Source of the DNA: Novosphingobium sp. ST904
GTDB lineage: Bacteria; Pseudomonadota; Alphaproteobacteria; Sphingomonadales; Sphingomonadaceae
DNA length: 64,000 bases
Assembly (NCBI RefSeq): GCF_001298105.1
Contig: NZ_LGJH01000143.1
Coordinates: 23,939 to 87,938 of the forward strand
Direction of reading: 5' to 3'
Below, piece after piece: positions 18,511-28,440 of this stretch. Made by a program: the position numbers and the translations under genes. The stretch's first letter is position 1, and each line of letters opens with the position of its first letter. Under the pieces are notes generated by a model. It searched no databases. It was given only the letters and a program-made list of their open reading frames with translations, and was not told the origin of the DNA.

Positions 18511-19839
18511 ATGATGAGCGACCTGTTCGATACTGGAACCCGCCCGGGCCGGGTGCCGCTGGCAGCGCTGCTGCGACCGGCGACGCTTGACGAGGTGATC
18601 GGCCAGGAAGCGGTTGTCGGCCCCGGTTCGATCCTGCGGCGCCGGATCGCGGCGCGATCGCTGGGCAGCGTCATTCTCTATGGCCCGCCCGGCATCGGCA
18701 AGACCTCGATCGCGCGGGCCGTGGGCGCGATGCTGGGCAAGGAATTCCGCCCGCTCAACGCCACGCGCGCGGGTGTCTCCGACTTGCGCCGGATCGCCGA
18801 CGAAGCGCGGATCAAGCCGGTGCTGATCTTCGTGGACGAGGTTCAGAGGTTCTCCGCAACGCAGGCGGACGATCTGTTGGCACTCTGCGAGGACGGCGTG
18901 GCCGACTTCATCGGCGCCACCACCGGCAATCCCTATCACGTCCTCACCCCGGCGCTGGTTTCCCGTTCGACTATCCTCAAGCTGGAGCCGCTCAGCATCG
19001 AGGAGATGGAGCGGGTGGTCCAGCGCGGGATCGACCATCTCGCGGGTGAAGGCATCGAAGTGTCGATGACGCCGGAGCAGCGCCGCATGGTCGCCGGGCG
19101 TTCCGGCGGCGATGCCCGCCGCGCGCTGACGACGCTCGAAAGCCTGGCGGTGGGGCACGAAGCGGATGGCCCGCTGCGGATCACGGACGAGATGCTGACG
19201 GAAGCCTATGTCTCCGCTCCGATCAACCACGACCGTTCCGGCGATGCCCATTACGACATCGTTTCGGCCTTCATCAAATCGATGCGGGGTTCGGACCCCG
19301 ACGCCACGCTCTACTGGCTCGCGCGCCTGATCCACGGCGGCGAGGATCCCCGTTTCATCGCACGGCGGATCATGATCCATGCGTCCGAGGACGTCGGCCT
19401 GGCCGACAATACCGCCCTCCAGACCGCCGTTGCCGCAGCGCAGGCGGTGGAAAAGATCGGCTATCCCGAGGCCCAGATCGTCCTCGCCCATGCCGCGCTG
19501 CACATCGCCCGTGCACCGAAATCGGGCTCGGTCACGCGCGGAATATCGCAGGCTCTGCATTTCGTCGGCTCGCAGCCGCCCGCAAGCGTGCCCCTTCATC
19601 TGCGCGATGCCCATTACAAGGGCGCCGCCGCCCTGGGCCATGTCGGCTACAGGTTCCCGCATGACGACCCGAGGGGCTGGGTCGAACAGGAATATGCGCC
19701 GGGCCTCGCCAGAGGCGCATTCTATCAGAGCGACGCCCGTAGCGCCCCCACCTTCGAGCGCCGGGCGGACGAATACTGGACCCGCACCACCGGTACGCCG
19801 CAGCCCCGCCGCCTTCCCGGCGACGATCCATCGGCCTGA
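18511..19839 (+). CDS. rarA: RarA/MgsA-family replication-associated ATPase
   Basis: A 442-residue AAA+ ATPase of the RarA (MgsA, WRNIP1) family, which acts at stalled replication forks. Walker A is GPPGIGKTS at about 58-66, Walker B is IFVDEVQRF, and the sensor motif is IGATTGNPYHVL. The C-terminal oligomerisation region shows the family text EDVGLADNTAL and HLRDAHYKGAA. The fork-related B-box reads DEVQRFSATQADDLL where most relatives have DEIHRFNKAQQD, a mild divergence. Two adjacent ATGs (18511, 18514) could serve. The end is seven bases from the convergent histidine kinase. Confidence 0.92.
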   Translation: MMSDLFDTGTRPGRVPLAALLRPATLDEVIGQEAVVGPGSILRRRIAARSLGSVILYGPPGIGKTSIARAVGAMLGKEFRPLNATRAGVSDLRRIADEARIKPVLIFVDEVQRFSATQADDLLALCEDGVADFIGATTGNPYHVLTPALVSRSTILKLEPLSIEEMERVVQRGIDHLAGEGIEVSMTPEQRRMVAGRSGGDARRALTTLESLAVGHEADGPLRITDEMLTEAYVSAPINHDRSGDAHYDIVSAFIKSMRGSDPDATLYWLARLIHGGEDPRFIARRIMIHASEDVGLADNTALQTAVAAAQAVEKIGYPEAQIVLAHAALHIARAPKSGSVTRGISQALHFVGSQPPASVPLHLRDAHYKGAAALGHVGYRFPHDDPRGWVEQEYAPGLARGAFYQSDARSAPTFERRADEYWTRTTGTPQPRRLPGDDPSA

Positions 19840-19846
19840 CAGGCGT

Positions 19847-22800
19847 TCACCCCCCCACGAGTTCCCGGATGCGGGCGGTGAGGGTTTCGACCGCGAAGGG
19901 CTTGGTCAGCACTCTCATCCCGGGTTCGAGATAACCGTTGCCGATCACGGAATTCTCCGCATAGCCGGTGATGAACAGCACTTTCAGGTCCGGGCGCACC
20001 ACCCTGCCAGCGTCCGCCATCTGACGGCCGTTCATCCCGCCCGGAAGGCCGACGTCGCTCACCAGCAAGTCGATCCGCACATCGGACTGGAGCACCTTCA
20101 GACCGGCGGCACTGTCCGCCGCCTCGATCACGGTATAGCCAAGGTCTTCCAGCACGTCGGTAATCAGCATCCGCACGCTGGGCTCGTCATCGACGAGCAG
20201 CACGGTCTCGCCCGCCTCTGCGCCTGGCAGCGGGGATTCGACAGCGCTGCCGCCCTCTTCCACCGCATCACCGTAATGGCGGGGAAGATAGATGCAGACG
20301 GTGGTTCCCTCTCCCACCTCGGAGTATATCCGCACTTGTCCGCCCGATTGCTTGGCGAAGCCATAGATCATCGATAGACCAAGCCCGGTGCCTTGCCCGA
20401 TCGGCTTGGTGGTGAAGAACGGGTCGAACGCCTTGGCGATCACGTCAGGCGTCATGCCGGTGCCGGTGTCCGTGACGCATAGCGAAAGATACTGGCCTTC
20501 GGGCATGTCATGCGTGCGCGCGCCATTGCGGTCGAGCCACTTGTTCGCCGTCTCGATAGTGATCCTGCCGCCATCCGGCATCGCATCGCGAGCATTGATG
20601 CAGAGGTTGAGGACCGCGTTCTCGAGCTGGCTCGGGTCTACCAGCGTCAGCCACAGCCCGGCTGCCCCCACCGTTTCAACCGCGATCGACGGCCCGACCG
20701 TGCGCTGGATGAGATCGGTCAGCCCGCTGACCAGGGCGTTCACGCTGGTCGGCCGGGGATCGAGCGTCTGGCGGCGAGAGAAAGCCAGCAGCCGGTGCGT
20801 GAGCGCGGCGGCACGCCGCACCGAGCCCTGCGCCGCCACCACATATTTGTCCACGTCGGCAAGGCGCCCCTGCTTGAGGCGGATTCCGACCATTTCCAGC
20901 CCGCCGGAAACGCCGGCCAGCAGGTTGTTGAAATCATGGGCGAGGCCGCCCGTGAGTTGCCCAACGGCCTCCATCTTCTGAGACTGGCGCAGTTGTTCCT
21001 CCGCCTTCATCAGTTCGGCCGAACGCTCGGCGACGCGCTGCTCAAGCGTTTCGTTCAACGCGCGCAGCGCCGCTGCGGCCCGGTCGCGCTCTTCCTCCAC
21101 AGCGCGGCGCTGATCCACATCGAGCAGGACCCCCGGGAAGCTCAGCGGCGTGCCATCCGGCGCGTGATCGACCCGCCCGTTCGCTTCGATCCAGTAGTAG
21201 TGGCCATCGCTGCGCCGCACGCGGTACTGATGCGCATAGCCGCCGCCACGCGCGATCGCATCGCCGATGGCCTCGGCAAATCCGGCCCGGTCGTCAGGAT
21301 GAACGGTAGCGGCCACTTGATCGAGGCTGAGCCCTTCGCGCGCCAGTTCCGGGTCCAGACCGACCGCGCGGGCGAACGGTTCGTCCACCGTGAAGCGGTC
21401 CGTCGGCAAGTCCCATAACCAGGTTCCGATGATCGCGCCCGCAGACAGCGCAAGCTGAACGCGTTCGATGTTCTCGCGCGCTAGTGCCTCGCTGGCCCGC
21501 ATGGCCTGCTCGGCCCGCCTGCGCGCCTCGATATCGCGGAACAGCACGGACACCTGCTTGCGTTCCGGCGGCTCGACCCGCGCCGCCGAGACTTCGATGT
21601 GCCGCCCCGCCGCCGCGAAATATCGCTCGAAGCGCACGGGCTCGCCGGTCTCCAACACCCTGCCGTAAAGCTCCAGCCAGCCGTCCGCGCCGGTCGGGTC
21701 CACTTCGCGAAGCGTCATGCCCACCACGCCGGAAATGCCGGAGTGGCGCTCGTATCCGGGATTGGCCTCGACATGGACATAGTCGCTCATCGGGCCATGG
21801 GGGCCGTCGATGAACTCGATGATGCAGAAACCGTCGTCGATGGCTTCGAACAGGGCGCGGTACCGGTCCTCGCTGCGTCCCAGCGCAGCGATCGCCTGCC
21901 GCTTCGCGGTAATATCGCGCGCCACGCCCACAAAGCGAAGCGGCACACCGGCATCATCGAACTCCATGACACCCTTGCGGGTAATCCAGCGCACATCCTC
22001 GCCTTCGGCCGCGCGCACGCGGTACTCCACTTCGCCCGAAGCCTCGCCGCGACTGCGCGATGCGGCCGTGGATGCGAGATGACGGTCTTGCGGCACGATC
22101 CGCGTCTCGATCACCGAGGCGGGATAGCGGTCCTGCACCGGCATTCCATAGAGACGGCAGAACTCGGGCGTGGGGATCAGCACATCCTCGGCGATCTCGA
22201 CGGTGAAGAGGCCGATGCCTCCTGCCTCCTGCGCCTGCCGCAACCGCGTCTCGGCGGTAGCCAGATGCTGCGCGGCAAGGTGCTCCTCGGTCCGGTCCCT
22301 CAGAACCTTGACATAGCCGATGTGCCGTCCGGCCTCATCGCGCAGGGGCGACATCTCGCCGCTTCCCCAGAAACGTTCGCCGCCGCGTCTTTGATGCCAG
22401 CGCTCGTCCGAACCGCCGCCCCTGGTCGCCGCGTCGGCCATCTCGCGCTCCGGCACGCCGGCCTCGCGGTCCTCATCCGTGAACACAGTCGCGATGGGAT
22501 GGCCCACGATCTCCCTCTCGGACCAGCCGAACAGGCTCTCGGCCCCGGCGCTCCAGTCGGTGATCATGCCCTGAAGGTCGGTCACGACGATTCCGAAATC
22601 GCGCGCACTGTCGACGATGGCGCGATGGCGCGCCCGTTCGCCGTCGGCCTCGATCGCGGCCCGGCGCAGTTCCAGCGCGGTCATCGTTTGCCTTGCCAGC
22701 ACCCGCAGTGCCTGTTCCTGCACCTCGTCCAGCGCCCGGGGCTCATAGTCGAGCACGCAGAGCGTTCCGATCGGCAACCCCTCCCCGGTCTTGAGCAGGG

Positions 22801-23140
22801 CGCCCGCATAGAACCGCAAGTGCGGCTCGCCGGTGACAAGGGGATTGCACTCGAACCTGGCGTCTCGCCGCGCATCGGGAACGAGGAGAAAGTCCTCTTC
22901 CAGCAGGGCCTTGGCGCAGAACGAGGTTTCCAGCGGGGTTTCCCGGACCCCAAGCCCGACCTCGGCCTTGAAGAACTGGCGCCCATCGCCGATGAAATTG
23001 ACGACCGCGATCGGCGTCCCGCAGATCGCCGCCGCCAGGGACGCCATTTCATCGAACGCCTGTTCGCGGGGGCTATCGAGCACATCGTACCGGGCCAGAG
23101 CCGCCAGACGCATCAACTCTTGATCGGCAACTTCGTTCAT
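19847..23140 (-). CDS. Soluble hybrid histidine kinase: GAF, multiple PAS, kinase, receiver
   Basis: A 1097-residue cytoplasmic hybrid kinase with no membrane segment. An N-terminal GAF domain (about 15-165) is followed by four PAS-like units between about 185 and 700, the first with FGIVVTDLQGMITDWSAGAE. The dimerisation helix carries the phospho-acceptor in LTGGLAHDFNNLLAG. The ATPase domain shows NLCINARDAMPDGG and TDTGTGMTPDVI. A C-terminal receiver (about 980-1095) contains VLLVDDEPSVRML and VSDVGLPGGMNG with the phospho-Asp. I choose the ATG at 23140 because homologous GAF kinases begin near EVADQELMRLAAL. Heme or flavin binding in the PAS units cannot be judged here. Confidence 0.92.
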   Translation of the reverse strand: MNEVADQELMRLAALARYDVLDSPREQAFDEMASLAAAICGTPIAVVNFIGDGRQFFKAEVGLGVRETPLETSFCAKALLEEDFLLVPDARRDARFECNPLVTGEPHLRFYAGALLKTGEGLPIGTLCVLDYEPRALDEVQEQALRVLARQTMTALELRRAAIEADGERARHRAIVDSARDFGIVVTDLQGMITDWSAGAESLFGWSEREIVGHPIATVFTDEDREAGVPEREMADAATRGGGSDERWHQRRGGERFWGSGEMSPLRDEAGRHIGYVKVLRDRTEEHLAAQHLATAETRLRQAQEAGGIGLFTVEIAEDVLIPTPEFCRLYGMPVQDRYPASVIETRIVPQDRHLASTAASRSRGEASGEVEYRVRAAEGEDVRWITRKGVMEFDDAGVPLRFVGVARDITAKRQAIAALGRSEDRYRALFEAIDDGFCIIEFIDGPHGPMSDYVHVEANPGYERHSGISGVVGMTLREVDPTGADGWLELYGRVLETGEPVRFERYFAAAGRHIEVSAARVEPPERKQVSVLFRDIEARRRAEQAMRASEALARENIERVQLALSAGAIIGTWLWDLPTDRFTVDEPFARAVGLDPELAREGLSLDQVAATVHPDDRAGFAEAIGDAIARGGGYAHQYRVRRSDGHYYWIEANGRVDHAPDGTPLSFPGVLLDVDQRRAVEEERDRAAAALRALNETLEQRVAERSAELMKAEEQLRQSQKMEAVGQLTGGLAHDFNNLLAGVSGGLEMVGIRLKQGRLADVDKYVVAAQGSVRRAAALTHRLLAFSRRQTLDPRPTSVNALVSGLTDLIQRTVGPSIAVETVGAAGLWLTLVDPSQLENAVLNLCINARDAMPDGGRITIETANKWLDRNGARTHDMPEGQYLSLCVTDTGTGMTPDVIAKAFDPFFTTKPIGQGTGLGLSMIYGFAKQSGGQVRIYSEVGEGTTVCIYLPRHYGDAVEEGGSAVESPLPGAEAGETVLLVDDEPSVRMLITDVLEDLGYTVIEAADSAAGLKVLQSDVRIDLLVSDVGLPGGMNGRQMADAGRVVRPDLKVLFITGYAENSVIGNGYLEPGMRVLTKPFAVETLTARIRELVGG

Positions 23141-23430
23141 GCGGCGTGGCTCTGGCGGTCCTGAGAGATAGGTAAAGTCGGGTCGTCGGCGCGCGATGTC
23201 CAATCGGCATCCGCAGGAAAACCTGCGGGAGGCCTGCTGGTTTCATCTCCGGCATAAAAACACGGCCCGAGGACCGAACGGCGGCATACCGCAAAAATCC
23301 ATCCGTTCCCCATGACTTGAACGAAGGAGGATCGTCCGGCAATGCTCCTCAACCGAAGATTACCGGAATGTCGCTCGCGGCATGCCGGTTTAGGTGGTAT
23401 CGATCATAAAAGAACCCAGGCCCGGAAAAA

Positions 23431-24090
23431 ATGTCTTCCACTGCCGCTGCGAGCGCTAAAGATTCAAAGGCCCGCCCTACGGGCCGAGGCAGGCCCTCGC
23501 GCCAACAGTCCGCCGCGATCACCGATGCGATCATCCAGACCGCAACCGCGCTCTTCCTCAAGGAGGGCTTTGACGGCACCTCGATGGAAGCGGTGGCCCA
23601 TGCCACGCAGATTCCCAAAACCACGCTTTACAAGCGTTACCCCGACAAGCTGGCGCTTCTGAACGCCGTGCTCGTCGCGCGGGTGGCGTCCTGGTCCGAA
23701 GTGACCTCGCGCGACAATGCACGTCTCGGGAACGACCTGCGCCAGCGTCTCATCCAGCACACCTCGACGATGCTGCTCTGGACCACCAAACCCGAAGTGC
23801 GCGCCTTCAGGCGGCTGGCGCTGAATGCCTTCGGCAGATCCGAAGGATCGATCACAGATTTCTTCGGATATACCGAAATGGTGGCTTATCTGGTCGCGGA
23901 AATCCGCGTCTACGGTCCGCCTTCGGGGATCGAGGCCAAGGCCCCGGAACGCATCGCGCAGGCCATAATGGCGATGGTAATCGGCTGGGTGAACACCCGC
24001 GCCGCCACCGGCCCGGTCACCGCGGCGGATGCCCGCGCGCAGGCACAGTTCATCATCGACGTGCTGATCGACGGGCACGCCCGCTGGTAA
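23431..24090 (+). CDS. TetR-family transcriptional regulator
   Basis: A 219-residue regulator with an N-terminal helix-turn-helix (about residues 28-75; SMEAVAHATQIPKTTLYKRY) and a TetR-type ligand domain. It lies 166 bases upstream of the cytochrome c' gene in the same direction. A dyad sits inside that gene's likely promoter, so it is the best candidate for the local repressor of the redox operon. The N-terminus is basic (KDSKARPTGRGRPSRQ), common in this family. Confidence 0.9.
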   Translation: MSSTAAASAKDSKARPTGRGRPSRQQSAAITDAIIQTATALFLKEGFDGTSMEAVAHATQIPKTTLYKRYPDKLALLNAVLVARVASWSEVTSRDNARLGNDLRQRLIQHTSTMLLWTTKPEVRAFRRLALNAFGRSEGSITDFFGYTEMVAYLVAEIRVYGPPSGIEAKAPERIAQAIMAMVIGWVNTRAATGPVTAADARAQAQFIIDVLIDGHARW

Positions 24091-24192
24091 GGCCGATCGC
24101 CCGCTGCCCGTAGACCTTCACCGCTTGACCCCCTCATAACGGCGAATTTCCGCCATTTTCGAGCCATGGGCAAAAACTACGCAAAGTCGCGA

Positions 24193-24223
24193 TTGACTAG
24201 TTCAACTTTTGAATCAATATTCT
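24193..24223 (+). promoter_or_regulatory. Promoter with internal dyad upstream of cytochrome c' gene
   Basis: A -35-like TTGACT at 24193-24198 and a -10-like TATTCT at 24218-24223 are 19 bases apart. Between them is the dyad TTCAA-CTT-TTGAA (24201-24213). A repressor bound there would block RNA polymerase. The transcription start would then fall just before the cytochrome c' ribosome site (GGGAGA). Confidence 0.5.
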
Positions 24224-24256
24224 CCCCATAACAGAAAACAGTTGGGAGAAACTCCG

Positions 24257-24715
24257 ATGAACGCCCTATGGCGCATTGGCGCGGTGACCTTGGCGACCGC
24301 GGCGGTTGCCACGCCGCTGCTGGCTGCACCGGCCGACACGGTCCGCTCGCGCATCGCAGGTTACCGGGAACTCGGCGCGGCCTTCAAGGCAGTGAACGAC
24401 GGCCTGCGAGGCGGCGAAGTGCAGACGGTGCTGATCGCCCAGTCCGCTCGGGAAATCCGCAATGCCTCTCGCGGCCAGTACGAATGGTTTCCGGCCGGGA
24501 GCGGGCCGCAATCGGGCGCCAAAACCCGCGCCAAGGGCGAAATCTGGGTTCAGCCCGCCAAATTCAGGACCGCGCAGGACGCTTTCGCCAAGGCTGCCGA
24601 CGATTTCCAGCGCGCGGTCGCCGGGAAGGACGTCGCGGCAATACGCACGGGCGCACAGAAACTTGGAGCTACGTGCAAGGGCTGCCATGACAGCTTCCGC
24701 GCGCCGGAGAGCTGA
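24257..24715 (+). CDS. Cytochrome c' family protein
   Basis: A 152-residue periplasmic c-type cytochrome. A signal peptide (ending near LLAAPA) precedes a four-helix-type domain, with the haem-attachment motif CKGCH at about 140-144, near the C-terminus as in cytochrome c' and its relatives. The start at 24257 has GGGAGA eight bases upstream. These proteins have a five-coordinate haem that can bind NO or act in electron transfer. It is the first gene of a run of overlapping genes coding for exported redox proteins. Confidence 0.88.
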   Translation: MNALWRIGAVTLATAAVATPLLAAPADTVRSRIAGYRELGAAFKAVNDGLRGGEVQTVLIAQSAREIRNASRGQYEWFPAGSGPQSGAKTRAKGEIWVQPAKFRTAQDAFAKAADDFQRAVAGKDVAAIRTGAQKLGATCKGCHDSFRAPES

Positions 24716-24716
24716 G

Positions 24717-25545
24717 ATGGCGCCTCGCATCGCCTGCGGGCTCGCGATCGCGCTGCTTGCATTCGGCGCGGCGCCGACAGTTCATGCCCAGCCCGCCGAC
24801 CTTCCGATTGCTCCGGCGGACGGTACGCCCTTGCCCAAGGGGGTACGGGTGAAGAAGTCGGCGACGGCAGTGTCTATACCGATGCCGCGGCCATACGCTT
24901 TATGGAATGGACATGCGCACCGTCCTGCGCTGGGCACCCGATCCCGCCCGCTTCTGCGCGCAGGACTGCGCGCGCGAATGGGCACCCCTGCTCGCGCCGC
25001 CGGGAACCAAGCCGAACATCCGCTATCCGATGGGTTTCGAAAAAGCGGCAGAAATGCCCCCCGCCGAGGATCAGATCACCGATCCCCGCAAGGCGCCCGA
25101 CTGGACAGTGATCGAGGGCGCCGCAGGTCCGCAATGGGTCTACAAGGGGTGGCATCTCGTCTTCACCCGGCGCGCGGCAGGCGGCAGCGCGCCGCCGCCG
25201 GACGACATAACGTGGAACACGCTCAAGTTCGTGCCGGCCCCACCGCGCATCGCCGCGCCGGGCTTTGTCGCCACCGCCTACTTCGGCGGCGCCTATGCCC
25301 TGACGGACCGGGACGGCCGCGTCCTGTTCACCGGGCACTGCGCCGCGCCCTGCGCATGGCGCCCGCTTCCTGCGCCAATGGCCAGCGGCGGCTTGGGCGA
25401 CTGGAAGGTCAGCCTTTCCGGCGACCGCGCGGAATGGACGTTCAAGGGTCAGCAGGTTTTCGTGAGCGAGGAATCCGATCCGCATGCCATCCCGCGCGGG
25501 GGCCGGATTCTGAGGCCGCAGACCAGCAGCGGAGAGAACCGATGA
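24717..25545 (+). CDS. Exported COG4315-type repeat protein, two frameshifts (near 24855 and 24890)
   Basis: A reconstructed 276-residue secreted protein. It begins one base after the cytochrome c' stop with a signal peptide (LAIALLAFGAAPTVHAQ). The frame needs one missing G restored before VGDGSVYTDAAG and another within AAGHTLYGMDM. Two copies of the secreted-repeat motif (PF03640-like) follow. The first shows CAQDCAREWAPL and QWVYKGWHLVF; the second shows HCAAPCAWRPL and AEWTFKGQQVFV. Each has a CxxxC pair. The family is of unknown function and is often found beside c-type cytochromes. I infer an electron-transfer or metal role. Confidence 0.75.
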
Positions 25546-26738
25546 AACATGCGACGTCAAGGCGCGCGCCGCTCCTCTGTACCGCAGCGCTGGCCTCCAT
25601 CGCCGCGATCGGCATGGCCGCAGCCAGCATGTTGCAAGGGCCGGCCCTGGCGGAGGCTGTGCCGGCAAACCTGCCAGCTCCCCCACCGGGCGGCGTAATG
25701 GGCTTCGTGGTGCAGGACTTCGTTCCGCCGGTGATCCAGGGCAGTGACGCCTGCCCGAGCGGGGTGAGCCCCAAGATCCGGGAAGCCTATCTGGAATCGC
25801 TCCCGCCCGAGGAACATGCCCGGCTGGAACGCAAGGAAAACGAGCCGGAGTTGACCAGGCGCTGGCAGGCAACGGTGTTCGGCCTCGGCGGCACCAACAT
25901 CTGTTCACAACCGGACCAATTCGACCGCCCGCTGCTACGCACCGTGCAAAGCATCCATGCCGGCGGCGTGGATCTGGACAATGACGCGCCCGGAGAAAGC
26001 TGCGCGCACGAGGAATTCACCGCTCCCGACGGGCGAACCGGCATCGACAACCAGGAATACCGCGTCATGGGCTGCACCCTCGAATGGCGCGGGAAGGACG
26101 GCATCGGCGGCGATCAGCTTACCGGAATGCGTCAGTTCCATGCCTCCGGCGAATGGACGCAGGTGATCCTCCTGCGCGGTGTCGACAGTCTGGAGCATGA
26201 CGAGGACGTGGAAGTGATCTACGCCAACACGCCGGACCGTCCCCAGCTCGACAATCACGGCAATTTCCTGCCCGGCTACAGCTTCACCGTTTCCGACAAG
26301 GCGCCCCGGCACCGCAACGTCCTGCGCGGCCGCATAGAGAACGGGGTGCTGACCACCGAACCGCGCGACATCAGGCTGGCCCAGACCTGGGGCCAGGGCG
26401 GCGCCCGCGATATTCGCGGCGCCCGCACCGTTTACGATTTCCGCCATGCCAAGCTTCGCCTGGTCTTCCAGCCCGACGGGTCGCTGCGCGGGCTGGTCGG
26501 CGGATACCGGCCGGTGTTCGACGTGATCCAGAGCCCTGCGATCGGGGGTGCCGGCGCAGCGCTCGCCGCCGGCATCGATTGCGCGGGAACGCTCAAGACC
26601 CTCCGCAAATATGCCGACGGCATTCGCGATCCGAAGACGGGCAAGTGCTCCGGCGTCTCCAGCGCCATGGACCTGCGCGCGGTACCCGCCTTCGTGAACG
26701 ACGTGCCATCCCCTGCTGCCGGGAGCCATGCCCTGTGA
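25542..26738 (+). CDS. Exported protein of unknown function in redox operon
   Basis: A 398-residue protein with a signal peptide (LASIAAIGMAAASM, cleavage near ALAEA). I recognise no family. The mature part has several cysteines (SDACPSG, TNICSQ, GESCAHEEF, VMGCTLEW, IDCAGTL, GKCSG) that could form disulphides or bind cofactors. It includes a conserved-looking block GIDNQEYRVMGCTLEWRGKD. There is no CxxCH. Its ATG overlaps the previous stop (ATGA) and its stop overlaps the next GTG start (GTGA). This embeds it firmly in the operon. It probably works with the DUF1592/DUF1552 proteins, which is inferred from position only. Confidence 0.8.
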   Translation: MKHATSRRAPLLCTAALASIAAIGMAAASMLQGPALAEAVPANLPAPPPGGVMGFVVQDFVPPVIQGSDACPSGVSPKIREAYLESLPPEEHARLERKENEPELTRRWQATVFGLGGTNICSQPDQFDRPLLRTVQSIHAGGVDLDNDAPGESCAHEEFTAPDGRTGIDNQEYRVMGCTLEWRGKDGIGGDQLTGMRQFHASGEWTQVILLRGVDSLEHDEDVEVIYANTPDRPQLDNHGNFLPGYSFTVSDKAPRHRNVLRGRIENGVLTTEPRDIRLAQTWGQGGARDIRGARTVYDFRHAKLRLVFQPDGSLRGLVGGYRPVFDVIQSPAIGGAGAALAAGIDCAGTLKTLRKYADGIRDPKTGKCSGVSSAMDLRAVPAFVNDVPSPAAGSHAL

Positions 26739-28425
26739 CCCTCTTTCGCATAGCGCCGCTGGCGATCGCCGCGGCCACCCTTGCCGGTGTGGTCTCGCTG
26801 GCAGGCACGGCATCGACATCCGTGCCTGCCATGGCCGAAGCGAATGCCGCCCAGACCCTGTTGCAGGGCCCTCAGGTCGTTGGCATGCGCAGGCTGACCG
26901 AGGCCCAGTACCGCAATACGATCGCGGACATCTTCGGCAGCGACATCCGCGTTGCCGGCCGGTTCGAACCGATCGTCAGGCCTGCGCACCAGTTGATTGC
27001 CAGCGGCGCGCGCACGCGGCGATCACGCCTGCCGGGCTCGAACAGATGGACGGCATGGCGCGCGATATCGCCCGGCAGGTCTTCGATGAGGCACACCGCG
27101 CCCAGTTCATGTCCTGCACGCCCGCCGATCCGGCCGCGGCCGATCCCGAATGCGCGCGCCGCATTCTCGCGCCGATCGGGCGCCTGCTGTTCCGGCGCCC
27201 GCTGACCGCACAGGAAGAGGCGCTCTACGTAAAGATCGCCGGAGAAGGCGCTGCGCCTACGCGCTCCTTCACCAAGGGCCTTGAACTTGCGCTCGGATCG
27301 ATGCTGGTCTCGCCGTGGTTCCTCTATGTGGTGGAGACGGCGGAGCCCGACCCGGACCATGCTGGCGGAATGCGGCTCGACAACGCCTCGCGCGCCGCGC
27401 GCCTCAGTTTCATGTTGTGGAACTCCAGCCCCAACGCCGCTTTGCTCGACGATGCGGCGGGCGGGCGGCTGACCGATCAGGCCCAGCTTGAAAAGGTGGT
27501 GACGGCGATGGTCGCCTCGCCCCGCTTCGAACAGGGGCTTCGGGCCTTCTTTTCCGACATGCTGCTGTTCGAGAAGTTCGACGAACTCGCCAAGGACCCG
27601 GTGATCTACCCCTATTTCAACCAGGACGTCCTTCAGGCGCTTCCCGAACAGATGCTGCGCACGATCACCACCCAGCTTCTCGATGGCGACGGCGATTACC
27701 GGGAACTGTTCACCACCCGAAAGACATGGATGAACCGGCCGCTGGGCGCGCTCTACCAGGTGCCGGTGAGCAAGTCGCAAGGCTGGGTTCCCTATGAATT
27801 CTCGGCCGGTTCGGACCGTTCGGGCCTCCTCGGACTGGCCGGGTTCCTCGCCATGTACTCGCACTCCGGCCGCAGTTCGCCGACCTTGCGCGGCCGGGCG
27901 ATACGCGAGTTGCTGCTCTGCCAGCCGGTGCCGAACCCGCCGGGCAACGTGAACTTCACCGCCGTGCAGGACGTGACCAACAAGGCCATGCCCACTGCCC
28001 GCATCCGCCTTGATGCCCACACCACCGACCCCGTATGCGCAGGTTGCCACAAGATCACCGATCCGATCGGCCTTCCGCTGGAGAGGTTCGACGGCATCGG
28101 CGCCTTCCGCACCCGCGAGAATGACGCGGCGATCGATGTCGGCGGCTCGTTCGACGAGGCCAGCTTTTCCGGTGCCGACGGCCTGGGCAAGGCCATCGCG
28201 GCCAGCCAGGACGCGACGATGTGCGTCACCTCGCGGGCGCTCGAATATGCAACCGGCCGCCCCAGCGAGGACGGCGCGCTCGTCGAAACGCTGGAAAGCC
28301 GCTTCGCGGCGGACGGCTACCGCCTGCGCAAGCTGATCGAACGGGTCGCGACGATGCCGCAGGCCTATGAAATTCCGGGCGATCCACTGAAATCCGAGGC
28401 CACTCACGTGGCGACAAGACGCTAG
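26735..28425 (+). CDS. DUF1592/DUF1588-family exported protein with CxxCH, frameshifted near 27009
   Basis: A reconstructed 563-residue protein with an N-terminal signal segment (GTG start, overlapping the previous stop). It contains the DUF1587/1592/1588/1595 series known mainly from planctomycetes and myxobacteria: MRRLTEAQYRNTIADIFG, GRLLFRRPLTAQEEALY, and LMLWNSSPNAALLDDAA-like text. The DUF1588 signature VCAGCHKITDPIG follows, then LERFDGIGAFR. The CxxCH could attach haem c, which would make this a second periplasmic cytochrome of the operon. One base is missing in the codons for SGAAHAAITPAGLE. Its function is unknown; in other phyla it is always paired with DUF1552. Confidence 0.83.
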
Positions 28426-28440
28426 CGAGAGGACCAACCC

